Positions 1-6,779 of a stretch of 12,271 bases of DNA are shown here, one piece after another (positions within the stretch are counted from its first letter, which is position 1; the number at the start of each line of letters is the position of its first letter). Position numbers and translations under genes: made by a program. Under the pieces are notes generated by a model. It was not told where the DNA came from. It ran no database searches and saw only the letters and a list, made by a program, of their open reading frames with translations. The DNA comes from Lachnospiraceae bacterium (GTDB lineage: Bacteria; Bacillota; Clostridia; Lachnospirales; Lachnospiraceae), in contig VSNH01000109.1 of NCBI GenBank assembly GCA_009774215.1, positions 1-12,271 of the forward strand, in the 5' to 3' direction.

Positions 1-649
1 CTATAATATACTCCGTACCTTGAAGCGCCGACTGATAAGGCTTTTCCTCGAAAAGATAATAATACCCGTCGTCACTGATGGCCAGATCCTTCGCCTTCAT
101 GGTTATGTCAATCTTCCCCGTCTCCGTGTTGATCAGGCAGCTTTCAATCGCTGCAAAATCTGCCGCATTCTCCGCAGTAACATTCACTTCCCGGGGCCGG
201 TTTTTGATCCCCTCTATCATGTAGCGGGCGGCATCCACCAGTGCCCGCGTGGTGTCCTTTCCCGCATTCTGTCTGACGCTGTCCTTTCTGTGCTGGGTTT
301 TGCTGTACTCGGCCAGCTTCATAGCCTCCATATGTAACATAGCTTCCACCGCCGCGCCCTCGGCCATGAGCATGTCCATATGACGCTGCATGAAAAAGCC
401 TCCAACCCCGCTGGCAGCCGCAAGCACAACAAAACAGACCGCCACAATAATCCACCGTTTTTTCCCAATTCCGGCGCCCTTCTCCTGTGCCCGCTCCGCT
501 TTCTGCCTGGCCTTCTTCTCTTTTATTTTCCGCTTATTTTCCGCAACCTTTGCCTTGTCAAAGGTGCGCTTTTTTCTCCTTTTCCCGCGCTCCTTTGCCG
601 CATCCTTTGCGTGAGTCCTCTCTTCGTCCTCTCTGTCGGTTGTGCCCAT
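1..649 (-). CDS. Membrane-anchored protein, C-terminus cut by window edge (possibly DUF5722 family)
   Basis: An open reading frame starts at ATG 649 and runs off the left edge without a stop; 216 residues are visible. AAAGG lies 6 nt before the ATG. Residues 1-65 are very rich in Lys, Arg and Glu, so they are probably a cytoplasmic, partly helical tail. Residues 66-88 form one hydrophobic membrane segment (IIVAVCFVVLAAASGVGGFF), and the rest should lie outside the cell. Near the visible end is a segment with SDDGYYYLFEEKPY (193-206), which reminds me of the N-terminal part of DUF5722 proteins of clostridia. That family link comes from memory and is uncertain. It lies 165 bp downstream of the deacetylase gene and may have its own promoter. 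The function is unknown. Confidence 0.75.
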   Translation of the reverse strand, partial: MGTTDREDEERTHAKDAAKERGKRRKKRTFDKAKVAENKRKIKEKKARQKAERAQEKGAGIGKKRWIIVAVCFVVLAAASGVGGFFMQRHMDMLMAEGAAVEAMLHMEAMKLAEYSKTQHRKDSVRQNAGKDTTRALVDAARYMIEGIKNRPREVNVTAENAADFAAIESCLINTETGKIDITMKAKDLAISDDGYYYLFEEKPYQSALQGTEYII

Positions 650-759
650 GTATTACCTTTTTCCCTTTTTGTTCTGACGCGCCTGTACTGTCACTCTTCT
701 TTCTATGCGTCGCTGCCCGGCATCTCAAATTCCGTACCGAACCGCTGCCTCATTGTACT

Positions 760-789
760 ATACTACACGATTATTTAGAAAAAGTCCAA
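760..789 (-). promoter_or_regulatory. Possible promoter for the gene starting at 649
   Basis: On the minus strand, TTGGAC (789-784) is followed after 18 bp by TAGTAT (765-760). The -35 box matches consensus in only three positions, so this is a weak candidate. It lies in the 165 bp gap between the deacetylase stop and the next start, which is where a promoter would be expected. No T-tract terminator is seen in the same gap, so read-through from upstream is also possible. Confidence 0.35.
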
Positions 790-814
790 TACCTTTCCTG
801 ACGGATGCGCTTCT

Positions 815-1519
815 TCAGTCAAACAGAATCTCATCCACCGTCACAAATTCATACCCTTGTTTTTGCAAAATGTCCACAATTTCAAGGGCTGCCGTCACGC
901 TGGACTCATATTCATCGTGCAATAAAATGACAGCATTTTCCTTCGCCTTCTGGGTGACTTTTTTGACAATCCCCTTCACGTCGCTGCTGCACCAATCCAT
1001 CGGATCAATCGTCCAGAGCACCGGAATCATCACAAGCTCTGTCTCAAAATTTTTATCCCAGCTGCCGTAAGGTGGCCGCACATACTGCGGTTCCTCCCCT
1101 GTTATGCCTTGAAGCACCTCGTTTGTCTTAATCAGCTCCGCTTTAAAAGTCTCCCTGTTATTTTTTCCCAGCTGCATATGGCTGTAGGTATGGTTGCCGA
1201 CCAGATGCCCCTCCTCATGCATCCGCAAAACCAGCTCCGGATATGCCTCCGCCTGCTTCCCCATCACAAAAAAGGTGGCTTTGGCTCCCCGCTCCTTCAA
1301 TCCGTCCAAAAGCTGTTCCGTATAGTACGGGTGCGGCCCGTCATCAAATGTAATCGCTATTTTGGGCGTATCCACATCTTCCTTTTCATCAATAACACCT
1401 GTTACACATTGAATCGCATCCAAAGGCTCAACCCCTCCCTCTCTCATACCAAGACTTCCCGCAAGCACGATAACCGCAAGCGCAATCAATAACACAACGT
1501 CCTTCCTTACCTTTATCAA
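815..1519 (-). CDS. Polysaccharide deacetylase (NodB/CE4 family), membrane-anchored or secreted
   Basis: This 234-residue protein has all five CE4 motifs in order: TFDDGP (57-62, with catalytic and metal-binding Asp59 and Asp60), HTYSH (110-114, metal-binding His110 and His114), RPPYG (148-152), DPMDW (172-176) and LLHD (199-202, His201). Such enzymes remove acetyl groups from N-acetylated sugars, commonly peptidoglycan, at the cell surface. Residues 1-23 (MIKVRKD, then a hydrophobic stretch) look like a signal peptide or anchor without a lipobox. The start is uncertain: no ATG precedes the hydrophobic segment. TTG at 1519 keeps the positive N-terminus but has a poor ribosome-binding site, while GTG at 1495 follows AAGGA but loses the positive charges. 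The gene lies 71 bp downstream of the histidine kinase. Being in the same operon, and peptidoglycan as substrate, are inferences. Confidence 0.92.
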   Translation of the reverse strand: MIKVRKDVVLLIALAVIVLAGSLGMREGGVEPLDAIQCVTGVIDEKEDVDTPKIAITFDDGPHPYYTEQLLDGLKERGAKATFFVMGKQAEAYPELVLRMHEEGHLVGNHTYSHMQLGKNNRETFKAELIKTNEVLQGITGEEPQYVRPPYGSWDKNFETELVMIPVLWTIDPMDWCSSDVKGIVKKVTQKAKENAVILLHDEYESSVTAALEIVDILQKQGYEFVTVDEILFD

Positions 1520-1590
1520 GAGACAACACCCGCCAACCTCTTTTCACTACCATATATATGCCGGATGTTTTCACCAGATTCAAATTCCCG

Positions 1591-2733
1591 TCATTGCGGA
1601 GGAAACCGCATCTGGAAGGCTTTCGTATATCCCTCCCCGAAGTTCTGGTTTAAAAGCAGCTTTCCCCCGTGCATCTCCACGATCTTTTGGGCAATGCCAA
1701 GCCCCAGGCCGCTGCCGCCCTTTGAGGAACGGGCCCTGTCGCCTCTTGTAAACGGTTCAAAAATATGCGCCGCGAAATCCGGGTCTATCGCTTCTCCCTC
1801 GTCCGCCACCGTCAGCTCATACTCCTGTAAGCGTACAAGCACCCTGCCGCCCGCCTTCCCGTAGCGAAGCGCATTGGTGAGCAGGTTGGTAATCGCCCGC
1901 CCAAGCTGCAGCCTGTCCATATCAAAGAATACCCTCTCCTCCAGAATGTCCAACACAAGCTCCATCCCACTGTCTTCAAAATCCGCATAGAGAAAGGCCG
2001 CCATTTCCCTTGTAAGCTCCGCCAGGTCGCCCGGCTCCCTATGCAGAGTAAAACCCTCGCTCTCCAATTTCACATAATCAAAGAGAAGCGTTACCAGTTC
2101 ATCCATCCGCATGGCCTTCGCATAAATCGCGTCCAAATAAGACTGCCTGTCATTCTTTGCCGCAACACCCTCGGAAAGTGCCTTACTGTACCCGCAGATT
2201 GTGGTGATCGGCGTTTTGATATCGTGGGCAATATCCGACAGCAGCAGATTCCGCCGCTGATCTCTGGCCAGCTTCTGCGCCTCCTCCTGCGCAAGCAGCT
2301 CATTAAACTGCTTCGTCACGATCCGGGAATAGCAGAATGCCCCCACCAGATAGGGAAGCAGTCTGACCAGCAGAAGCACGATAATCCCCCCTATAATCAT
2401 AATATGCAGCGCCACGCCCCACACGCCGCCGTAGAGCGGCGAAGTAATCCGAATGTTCATGCTGCCGCCCATCACCCGCCCAAGCTCCTCCTGTACCCAC
2501 TCTCTGACGCCGGGCGGCAGAAAATCTGTCGAGAAATAAAATAACATCTGTAATAGCCAGACCGCCACATTGCTGTTTCCCGTAATCTCAATCTGCTGGG
2601 TTTCCAAAAATACAATCACGGCCGGGGTGAGCGCCACCCTGTAAATGAAATTGATCGCCTCCACACCCAGATACACGCAGAACATCGTAATCAGGAACCG
2701 CTGCACCAGAAACCATTTCACGTTACTTTTCAT
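1591..2733 (-). CDS. Sensor histidine kinase, VanS/PhoR-like (HisKA + HATPase_c)
   Basis: This 380-residue membrane kinase should phosphorylate itself and then the regulator encoded just upstream. Residues 10-40 include the first membrane segment. Residues about 41-105 form an extracellular loop, and about 106-133 the second membrane segment. The H-box is SDIAHDIKTP (166-175, phospho-acceptor His170). The ATP-binding domain shows an N-box, NLLTNALRYG (283-292), a G1 region, DEGEAI (311-316), and a G2 box, GGSGLGLG (339-346). I see no clear HAMP domain. The start at ATG 2733 is supported by GAGGA, which overlaps the regulator's stop codon; the genes are 12 bp apart, implying translational coupling. 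The short sensor loop gives no hint of the ligand. The stop is followed after 71 bp by the deacetylase gene. Confidence 0.95.
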   Translation of the reverse strand: MKSNVKWFLVQRFLITMFCVYLGVEAINFIYRVALTPAVIVFLETQQIEITGNSNVAVWLLQMLFYFSTDFLPPGVREWVQEELGRVMGGSMNIRITSPLYGGVWGVALHIMIIGGIIVLLLVRLLPYLVGAFCYSRIVTKQFNELLAQEEAQKLARDQRRNLLLSDIAHDIKTPITTICGYSKALSEGVAAKNDRQSYLDAIYAKAMRMDELVTLLFDYVKLESEGFTLHREPGDLAELTREMAAFLYADFEDSGMELVLDILEERVFFDMDRLQLGRAITNLLTNALRYGKAGGRVLVRLQEYELTVADEGEAIDPDFAAHIFEPFTRGDRARSSKGGSGLGLGIAQKIVEMHGGKLLLNQNFGEGYTKAFQMRFPPQ

Positions 2734-2745
2734 TCTCGGCTGTCC

Positions 2746-3441
2746 TCACTCTTTTTCCATCCGATATCCCAGCCCTCTGATGGTTCGAATATACTCCCTG
2801 CCATCCTGCTCCAGCTTGGCGCGCAGCTTGGAAATGCACACCATCACATTGTTGTCGGAAACCATGTATGTCTCCTCCCAGCCCGCCTCAAAAATCTGCT
2901 GCTTGGTAAAAACCCTGCCCGGATTCTCCATAAACAGCTTCATAATCCGAAATTCCACAGAAGTCAGCTCTATCCGCTCCCCGTCCCGGTACAGCAGACA
3001 GGAATCCTGCTCCAGCCGCAATTTCCCCACCTCAAGGGGCTCGCTTTCTTCCCGCCGGCTCCCCCCGGCGCCAAGCGCATAAAACCGCCTCAGATTGGAC
3101 TTCACCCGCGCCACCGCCTCCAGCGGGACAAAGGGCTTCGTGATATAATCGTCCGCCCCCAGATCCAGCCCGAGAATCTTATCGGAATCGCTGCTCTTGG
3201 CCGAGAGCATAATTACAGGCAGATTATTCTCCGCCCTGACATTCCGTAACACCCGATATCCATCCATGCCCGGCATCATGATATCAAGAAGCGCCAGATC
3301 AATCTTTTCCTCTTTGATTCGTCTGACCGCCTCCATGCCGTCCGCCGCCTCCACAATCTCATATCCTTCTTTTTCCAGATACAGGCGGAGTATCTCCCTG
3401 ATATCCGCCTCGTCATCCGCCACTAATATCCTGTACGCCAT
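2746..3441 (-). CDS. OmpR/PhoB-family response regulator (VanR-like)
   Basis: This is a DNA-binding response regulator of 231 residues from the preferred start. The receiver domain covers about 1-116, with the acidic pair Asp9/Asp10, phospho-acceptor Asp53 (in LLDIMMPGMDG) and Lys102 (in YITKPF). A short linker with GAGGSRREE leads to a winged-helix C-terminal domain ending in the typical YIRTIRGLGYR. Two starts are possible. ATG 3453 adds MRDE but has little ribosome-binding sequence before it. ATG 3441 follows GAGGGA and gives the usual N-terminus MAYRILVADDE, so I chose it. The partner kinase follows 12 bp downstream. Overall resemblance to VanR is at family level only; no vanHAX genes are present, so nothing here indicates glycopeptide resistance. 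Confidence 0.95.
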   Translation of the reverse strand: MAYRILVADDEADIREILRLYLEKEGYEIVEAADGMEAVRRIKEEKIDLALLDIMMPGMDGYRVLRNVRAENNLPVIMLSAKSSDSDKILGLDLGADDYITKPFVPLEAVARVKSNLRRFYALGAGGSRREESEPLEVGKLRLEQDSCLLYRDGERIELTSVEFRIMKLFMENPGRVFTKQQIFEAGWEETYMVSDNNVMVCISKLRAKLEQDGREYIRTIRGLGYRMEKE

Positions 3442-3479
3442 TTCATCCCTCATTTAAATCTTTTCACACTAACCGCCGT

Positions 3480-3624
3480 GATTCCGCTCTGCGGAATCCC
3501 AAATCTGTGCGGAGAATGCCCGTATTTTTGGCATTCTCCTATGCGAAACTCAGTACTTCCAAGTCAGCTCTGCCGACTTTGCGTCTCCGTCCTATGGCGA
3601 GACGTCTTGTAGTACTTTTCGCAT
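3480..3624 (-). other. Multi-hairpin intergenic element, candidate structured RNA or repeat
   Basis: This 145 bp stretch between the DUF975 stop and the response regulator start is almost fully foldable. Read on the minus strand, it begins with an outer stem of 8 bp (ATGCGAAA 3624-3617 with TTTCGCAT 3548-3541), a 3-nt bulge and a further 6 bp (AGTACT on both sides). This encloses a CGTCTC/GAGACG hairpin (3604-3582) and an 8 bp AAGTCGGC/GCTGACTT hairpin with loop AGA (3579-3561). Next comes a perfect 10 bp stem GGAGAATGCC/GGCATTCTCC (3539-3511), then a perfect 8 bp stem GATTCCGC/GCGGAATC with loop AGA (3498-3480). No T-tract follows any stem, so these are not ordinary terminators. Whether it acts as RNA, as a mobile repeat or as a regulatory leader is unknown. 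Confidence 0.6.
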
Positions 3625-3632
3625 TTCTCACA

Positions 3633-4577
3633 CTACCACTGCTGGCCGCTTCCACCATATTGTCCGCTCGCGTTTCCATTGATGCCGTACTGGCCGTTTC
3701 CGCCATATTGCCCGTATGCATTTACGGGGATTTCCGCATGATTCATAACACACGTTGTTCTAAGCTGGCAGTACAGCGCGGCATAGGTCAGGCTCCGATA
3801 AGGCTGCACATAAAGGATCTCGACAATTCCAAACGTGATCGCTCCCAGAATGTCCCACAAAATAAACGACAGCCCCAAAACAAATGTCTTCCACTTATTG
3901 CCGTCCATCATGTCACGACTCAACTGCAGCGCCGCCTGATACTCCATGTCCGGGTTCTCCGACAGGATGTAGGGCACCATATAATATTCATACATTTTTA
4001 TGATTCCCGGTACAATCAGCAGCAGCGACCACAAAAAGACGCGCAGCTCCCTGTGAAACATCACCTTGACGACATTTTTGTAGGAGTGGTCAAAGCCGTA
4101 GGTGATTTCCTTCACCTGCGCCACGTCCTCCACGCTCTTTATCATAAAGCGTTTGCCGCCCACGCTGAACGGATTGATCAGGAAGATATCAACGACCAGA
4201 ATAACCGCCACGACTACCGCAAATATAATCAGGAAAATACCGACTGCCACAAATCCGATGAACAGGCCTTCCCAAGAGCCAATCTCCACACCTTCTATCT
4301 GAAACTGCCCGCCGCCGATCGTCTCCACTGTCATCTTATCCGAATCCGCCGCTTTCTTTACGGTGACAACGCCTTTTTTTCCGGTCGGCAGAGAGCCACT
4401 TTCATAAGATTCCTCTACATTCGTCTCCGCGCTGTTGTTATAGACGGTTTTATGGAAACTGACGCCTCCCGCCTCACAGCCAAACAGCATGAGAATTGCG
4501 GACACCAGCACAATTTTCCAGTAATTCCTGTGCAGTGCCGCCTTCGCCGCTTCCTTTAACCTGCCTCTCGTCCACAT
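3633..4577 (-). CDS. DUF975 family integral membrane protein
   Basis: From the preferred start this protein has 314 residues. It matches the DUF975 pattern: an N-terminal hydrophobic segment (20-34), an extracellular region (about 35-101), a long hydrophobic stretch (102-136) leading to NPFSVGGKRF (135-144), then LLIVPGIIKMYEYYMVPYIL (186-205), SRDMMDGNKWK (220-230), and a final hydrophobic stretch before QPYRSLTYAALY (258-269). The function of DUF975 is not established. The tail (about 288-314) is an imperfect Gln-Tyr-Gly repeat, with QYGG, QYGI and QYGG units rich in Asn, Gly and Ser. ATG 4577 is preferred because AAAGGAGGAG precedes it. An in-frame ATG at 4604 would translate that ribosome-binding site as Arg-Arg-Arg and is unlikely. 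The two-component genes lie downstream, across the structured element. Confidence 0.88.
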   Translation of the reverse strand: MWTRGRLKEAAKAALHRNYWKIVLVSAILMLFGCEAGGVSFHKTVYNNSAETNVEESYESGSLPTGKKGVVTVKKAADSDKMTVETIGGGQFQIEGVEIGSWEGLFIGFVAVGIFLIIFAVVVAVILVVDIFLINPFSVGGKRFMIKSVEDVAQVKEITYGFDHSYKNVVKVMFHRELRVFLWSLLLIVPGIIKMYEYYMVPYILSENPDMEYQAALQLSRDMMDGNKWKTFVLGLSFILWDILGAITFGIVEILYVQPYRSLTYAALYCQLRTTCVMNHAEIPVNAYGQYGGNGQYGINGNASGQYGGSGQQW

Positions 4578-4597
4578 GTTTTGTCTCCTCCTTTTAT

Positions 4598-4624
4598 ATG
4601 ACATCCCCTGTATCGGGACGTCAT
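4598..4624 (-). promoter_or_regulatory. Inverted repeat in the leader of the DUF975 gene
   Basis: On the minus strand, ATGACGTCCC (4624-4615) and GGGATGTCAT (4607-4598) form a 10 bp stem with a 7-nt loop. One of the ten pairs is G-U, which is stable only in a minus-strand transcript. The repeat ends just upstream of the AAAGGAGGAG ribosome-binding site. It could be an operator or an RNA hairpin that affects ribosome access. It has no T-tract, so it is not a terminator. Confidence 0.45.
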
Positions 4625-4706
4625 CCTGTTTACCCTATCAGAATAACACGCTTTCCTTAAGGCAAAAGAGGCGCCGCCTTAACCAAACCTTAAACCGCCC
4701 TCTCTT

Positions 4707-6485
4707 TTAACTCTCCCCAAGATTCATATATTTCAGATAAAGTTCCTCAAATCGCACCGATTCCGCCAGATTTATGCTTTCCGCAAAAGCTGTCCTCTCT
4801 TCCAGCCAAACGGCGTCCACCCGGTTCCCGCACAGTTCCCTTCCCAGCTCATATGCCCCCGCCAGAGACGTATTCCCTGCCGCCTGCACTCTGCCGCGCA
4901 TATAAGAAGGTAAAAGGCCGATGGCAATCGCCGCTTCCACATCCAGATAATAGCCAAAACCGCCCGCCAAAATGACCCGCTCCAATTCGGGCCGTCCCAT
5001 CTCCTCCCATAAAATCTCCACACCCGCACGGACGGCAGCCTTTGCCATCTGCAGGGCGCGGACGTCATCCTGTCTAAAATAACGATCGTTCTTTTTCCAA
5101 TTTCCAGCCGCCGGAATTTCCTTACCCTCCTCTATCCGCACCCCCTCCGTGAAGTACGGTTCCTCCAGAAGCCCCGTCTCGTCCAGTATACCTCTTTTTA
5201 GAAGCCGCGCGGTGAGCGCGATCCGATCCGTACCGATCATCGTGCCGTCCCCCTCAAAAGCCGGGCCTGCCGCCGTGGCCGTCGCGACCATACGATGTCC
5301 GTCCGTGAGAGCCATCTCGCCGTTGGTGCCCAGATCAATCATCAGGACAACATCTGTCTTTCCCGGTTTTTCTCTGTCCCCCTGCGCATCAGAGGCAAGC
5401 AGTCCCAGCGCATACAGCCCCGCCACGATATCGCCTCCCACGAAAGCGCTGATACAGGGCGCGACATAGACCGGAAAATCAGGAAATATCCCGCCGCCCA
5501 TACGCCGCAGACTCTCCGAAGCGCCGTCTATTCCTGCAAAAAGGCGGGCAGGCGTTATGATCTGCAAGCCCTTCTCCACCGGCAGGAAAGGCGCTTTTCC
5601 CAGAGACGATACGTCTAATCCGAGCAGAAGATGTTCCATGACGGTATTTCCGGCAATGCACATGCAGAGAATCTTGTCATACGCCGTAAATTGCCTGAGT
5701 CCTGTCAAAATCACCTCGCAGACAGGTCTGCGCAGCTCCTCCCCATGCCCGTCAACGGACGCCTGTATCCGCGCCAACACATCCGTGCCGTATCTGCGCT
5801 GAGGATTCATTGCGCAATAAGTCTCGGCTACCGTTCCCGTCTCAGCATCCCTGAGCTGCATGGCGATGGTGGTGGTGCCCAGATCGACGGCTATTATATA
5901 ACGGCCGATCTTTTTTTTCGCGTTTTTTTCTCCTGTCTCACCATTTTCAATAACACTCGCTCCTGTTTCAGAAATAACAGGAGAATTTTTTACCGGCCTA
6001 TCCGCATCTTTTTCTGCACCGACATTTGATTTCATAACATTTGATCTGTGATTTTCAGATAAGCTATTTCCCTGACCATTTAAGTCAATATTTTCTGACA
6101 GGAGATTACTTTCCGTGACGATGGACGTCTCTGCCACCTCCACTTTGAGAATTTTGATCGTACAGTCCGTCTTCGGTCTGGTCACGCAGGCCAGCCGGTA
6201 ACCCTGCCGCAGCTCCCTCGGTTCCAGGCGGCTTCTTTCCAACCCTGTAGGAAACGGCGCCCCTTTCAGAAACTGAACAACACACCTCCCGCAGTCCCCT
6301 CTCCCGCCGCAAAAACTGCCGTCCATAAGTCCGTTTTTCAGCAAAACCGGCATCAGTGTCAAAGCTGACTCCTGTGTCAGCGTCATTTCGCCGACAGGTT
6401 CGCCGTCTTTGTGAGCTTTCGGTTTTTCGTCATGCATAACAATTGTAATTTTTATTTGCTCAGACAAACTGATTTTTCTCCTCAT
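4707..6485 (-). CDS. RACo-like ferredoxin/ASKHA protein (DUF4445), corrinoid-protein reductive activator family
   Basis: This 592-residue protein joins an N-terminal 2Fe-2S ferredoxin domain (Cys59, Cys65, Cys68, Cys100; CGGRGDCGRC) to an ASKHA-fold ATPase. Phosphate and nucleotide motifs are DLGTTTIAM (201-209), AGNTVMEH (278-285), DLGTNGE (384-390), ATAAGPAFEG (403-412) and ILAGGFG (505-511). In acetogens and methylotrophs, such proteins use ATP to reduce inactive Co(II) corrinoid proteins. No methyltransferase or corrinoid gene is nearby, so the partner is unknown. Residues about 120-192 form an Asn/Ser/Glu-rich linker with two LSEN repeats, encoded by DNA of only 37% GC (67 of 180 bases by hand count, 5941-6120). 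The start is uncertain: ATG 6485 has no good ribosome-binding site, while TTG 6467, in frame, lies 10 nt after AGGAG and overlaps the DUF4250 stop. TTG may be the true start. Confidence 0.9.
   Translation of the reverse strand: MRRKISLSEQIKITIVMHDEKPKAHKDGEPVGEMTLTQESALTLMPVLLKNGLMDGSFCGGRGDCGRCVVQFLKGAPFPTGLERSRLEPRELRQGYRLACVTRPKTDCTIKILKVEVAETSIVTESNLLSENIDLNGQGNSLSENHRSNVMKSNVGAEKDADRPVKNSPVISETGASVIENGETGEKNAKKKIGRYIIAVDLGTTTIAMQLRDAETGTVAETYCAMNPQRRYGTDVLARIQASVDGHGEELRRPVCEVILTGLRQFTAYDKILCMCIAGNTVMEHLLLGLDVSSLGKAPFLPVEKGLQIITPARLFAGIDGASESLRRMGGGIFPDFPVYVAPCISAFVGGDIVAGLYALGLLASDAQGDREKPGKTDVVLMIDLGTNGEMALTDGHRMVATATAAGPAFEGDGTMIGTDRIALTARLLKRGILDETGLLEEPYFTEGVRIEEGKEIPAAGNWKKNDRYFRQDDVRALQMAKAAVRAGVEILWEEMGRPELERVILAGGFGYYLDVEAAIAIGLLPSYMRGRVQAAGNTSLAGAYELGRELCGNRVDAVWLEERTAFAESINLAESVRFEELYLKYMNLGES
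5960..5990 (+). terminator. Terminator-like hairpin inside the RACo gene, facing the antisense direction
   Basis: On the plus strand, CTCCTGTT (5960-5967) and AACAGGAG (5976-5983) form a perfect 8 bp stem with an 8-nt loop, followed by AA and six T residues. This is the layout of an intrinsic terminator for plus-strand (antisense) transcription. It lies in the AT-rich linker-coding DNA and may be accidental. Confidence 0.3.
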
Positions 6486-6633
6486 CGTAATGATAGTTAA
6501 TTCCCATCAATTTTTCGACCACTTCACTACGATCCACATCCAGATCTTCACAGAGCGCATCCAAATTTTTGTAAAAATCCCGAAGCTTTAAGTTTACATA
6601 ACTCAGCAACATCACAGGGTCATTCGGTATCAT
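6460..6633 (-). CDS. DUF4250 family small protein
   Basis: This 57-residue protein begins MIPNDPVMLLSYVN and ends YDEEKNQFV, and matches the DUF4250 family along its whole length as I know it from clostridia. The core (LRDFYKNLDALCEDLDVD, 13-30, then RSEVVEKLMGINYHYD) looks like a small helical fold, possibly helix-turn-helix-like. The function is not established. ATG 6633 is preferred because AAAGGACAGGA lies just upstream; ATG 6651 would translate that sequence and has no site of its own. The 3' end overlaps the RACo frame by 26 bp if RACo starts at ATG 6485, or by 8 bp if it starts at TTG 6467, so the two are probably one transcript with coupled translation. A TATAAT hexamer lies upstream at 6678-6673, but no good -35 box accompanies it. 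Confidence 0.88.
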   Translation of the reverse strand: MIPNDPVMLLSYVNLKLRDFYKNLDALCEDLDVDRSEVVEKLMGINYHYDEEKNQFV

Positions 6634-6779
6634 TTTTCCTGTCCTTTCCATAAATTTTGCTATCAGCCTTCCATTATATATCCACCTTCAGAATAAACAG
6701 CAGGTTCATCCATTTTCTCAACCGCTTTACTCTGCTAACCGCAATACTTACATCACCATTTACCACACACGCCGCTCTG

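Noticed and set aside
144..455. 103-codon minus-strand frame near the left edge
   Set aside because: It is an out-of-frame shadow of the partial membrane-protein gene starting at 649, which has a ribosome-binding site and a membrane segment.
1591..3441. Glycopeptide resistance (van) operon
   Set aside because: The regulator and kinase resemble VanR/VanS only at family level, and no ligase, dehydrogenase or D,D-dipeptidase gene is present.
3507..4559. 350-codon plus-strand open frame opposite the DUF975 gene
   Set aside because: It lies antisense to a recognisable family, is rich in His, Arg and Gln as antisense frames often are, and resembles no family. It also runs through the structured element.
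4657..4682. TTAAGGC/GCCTTAA inverted repeat after the RACo stop as a terminator
   Set aside because: The 7 bp stem has a 12-nt loop and no T-tract follows on either strand.
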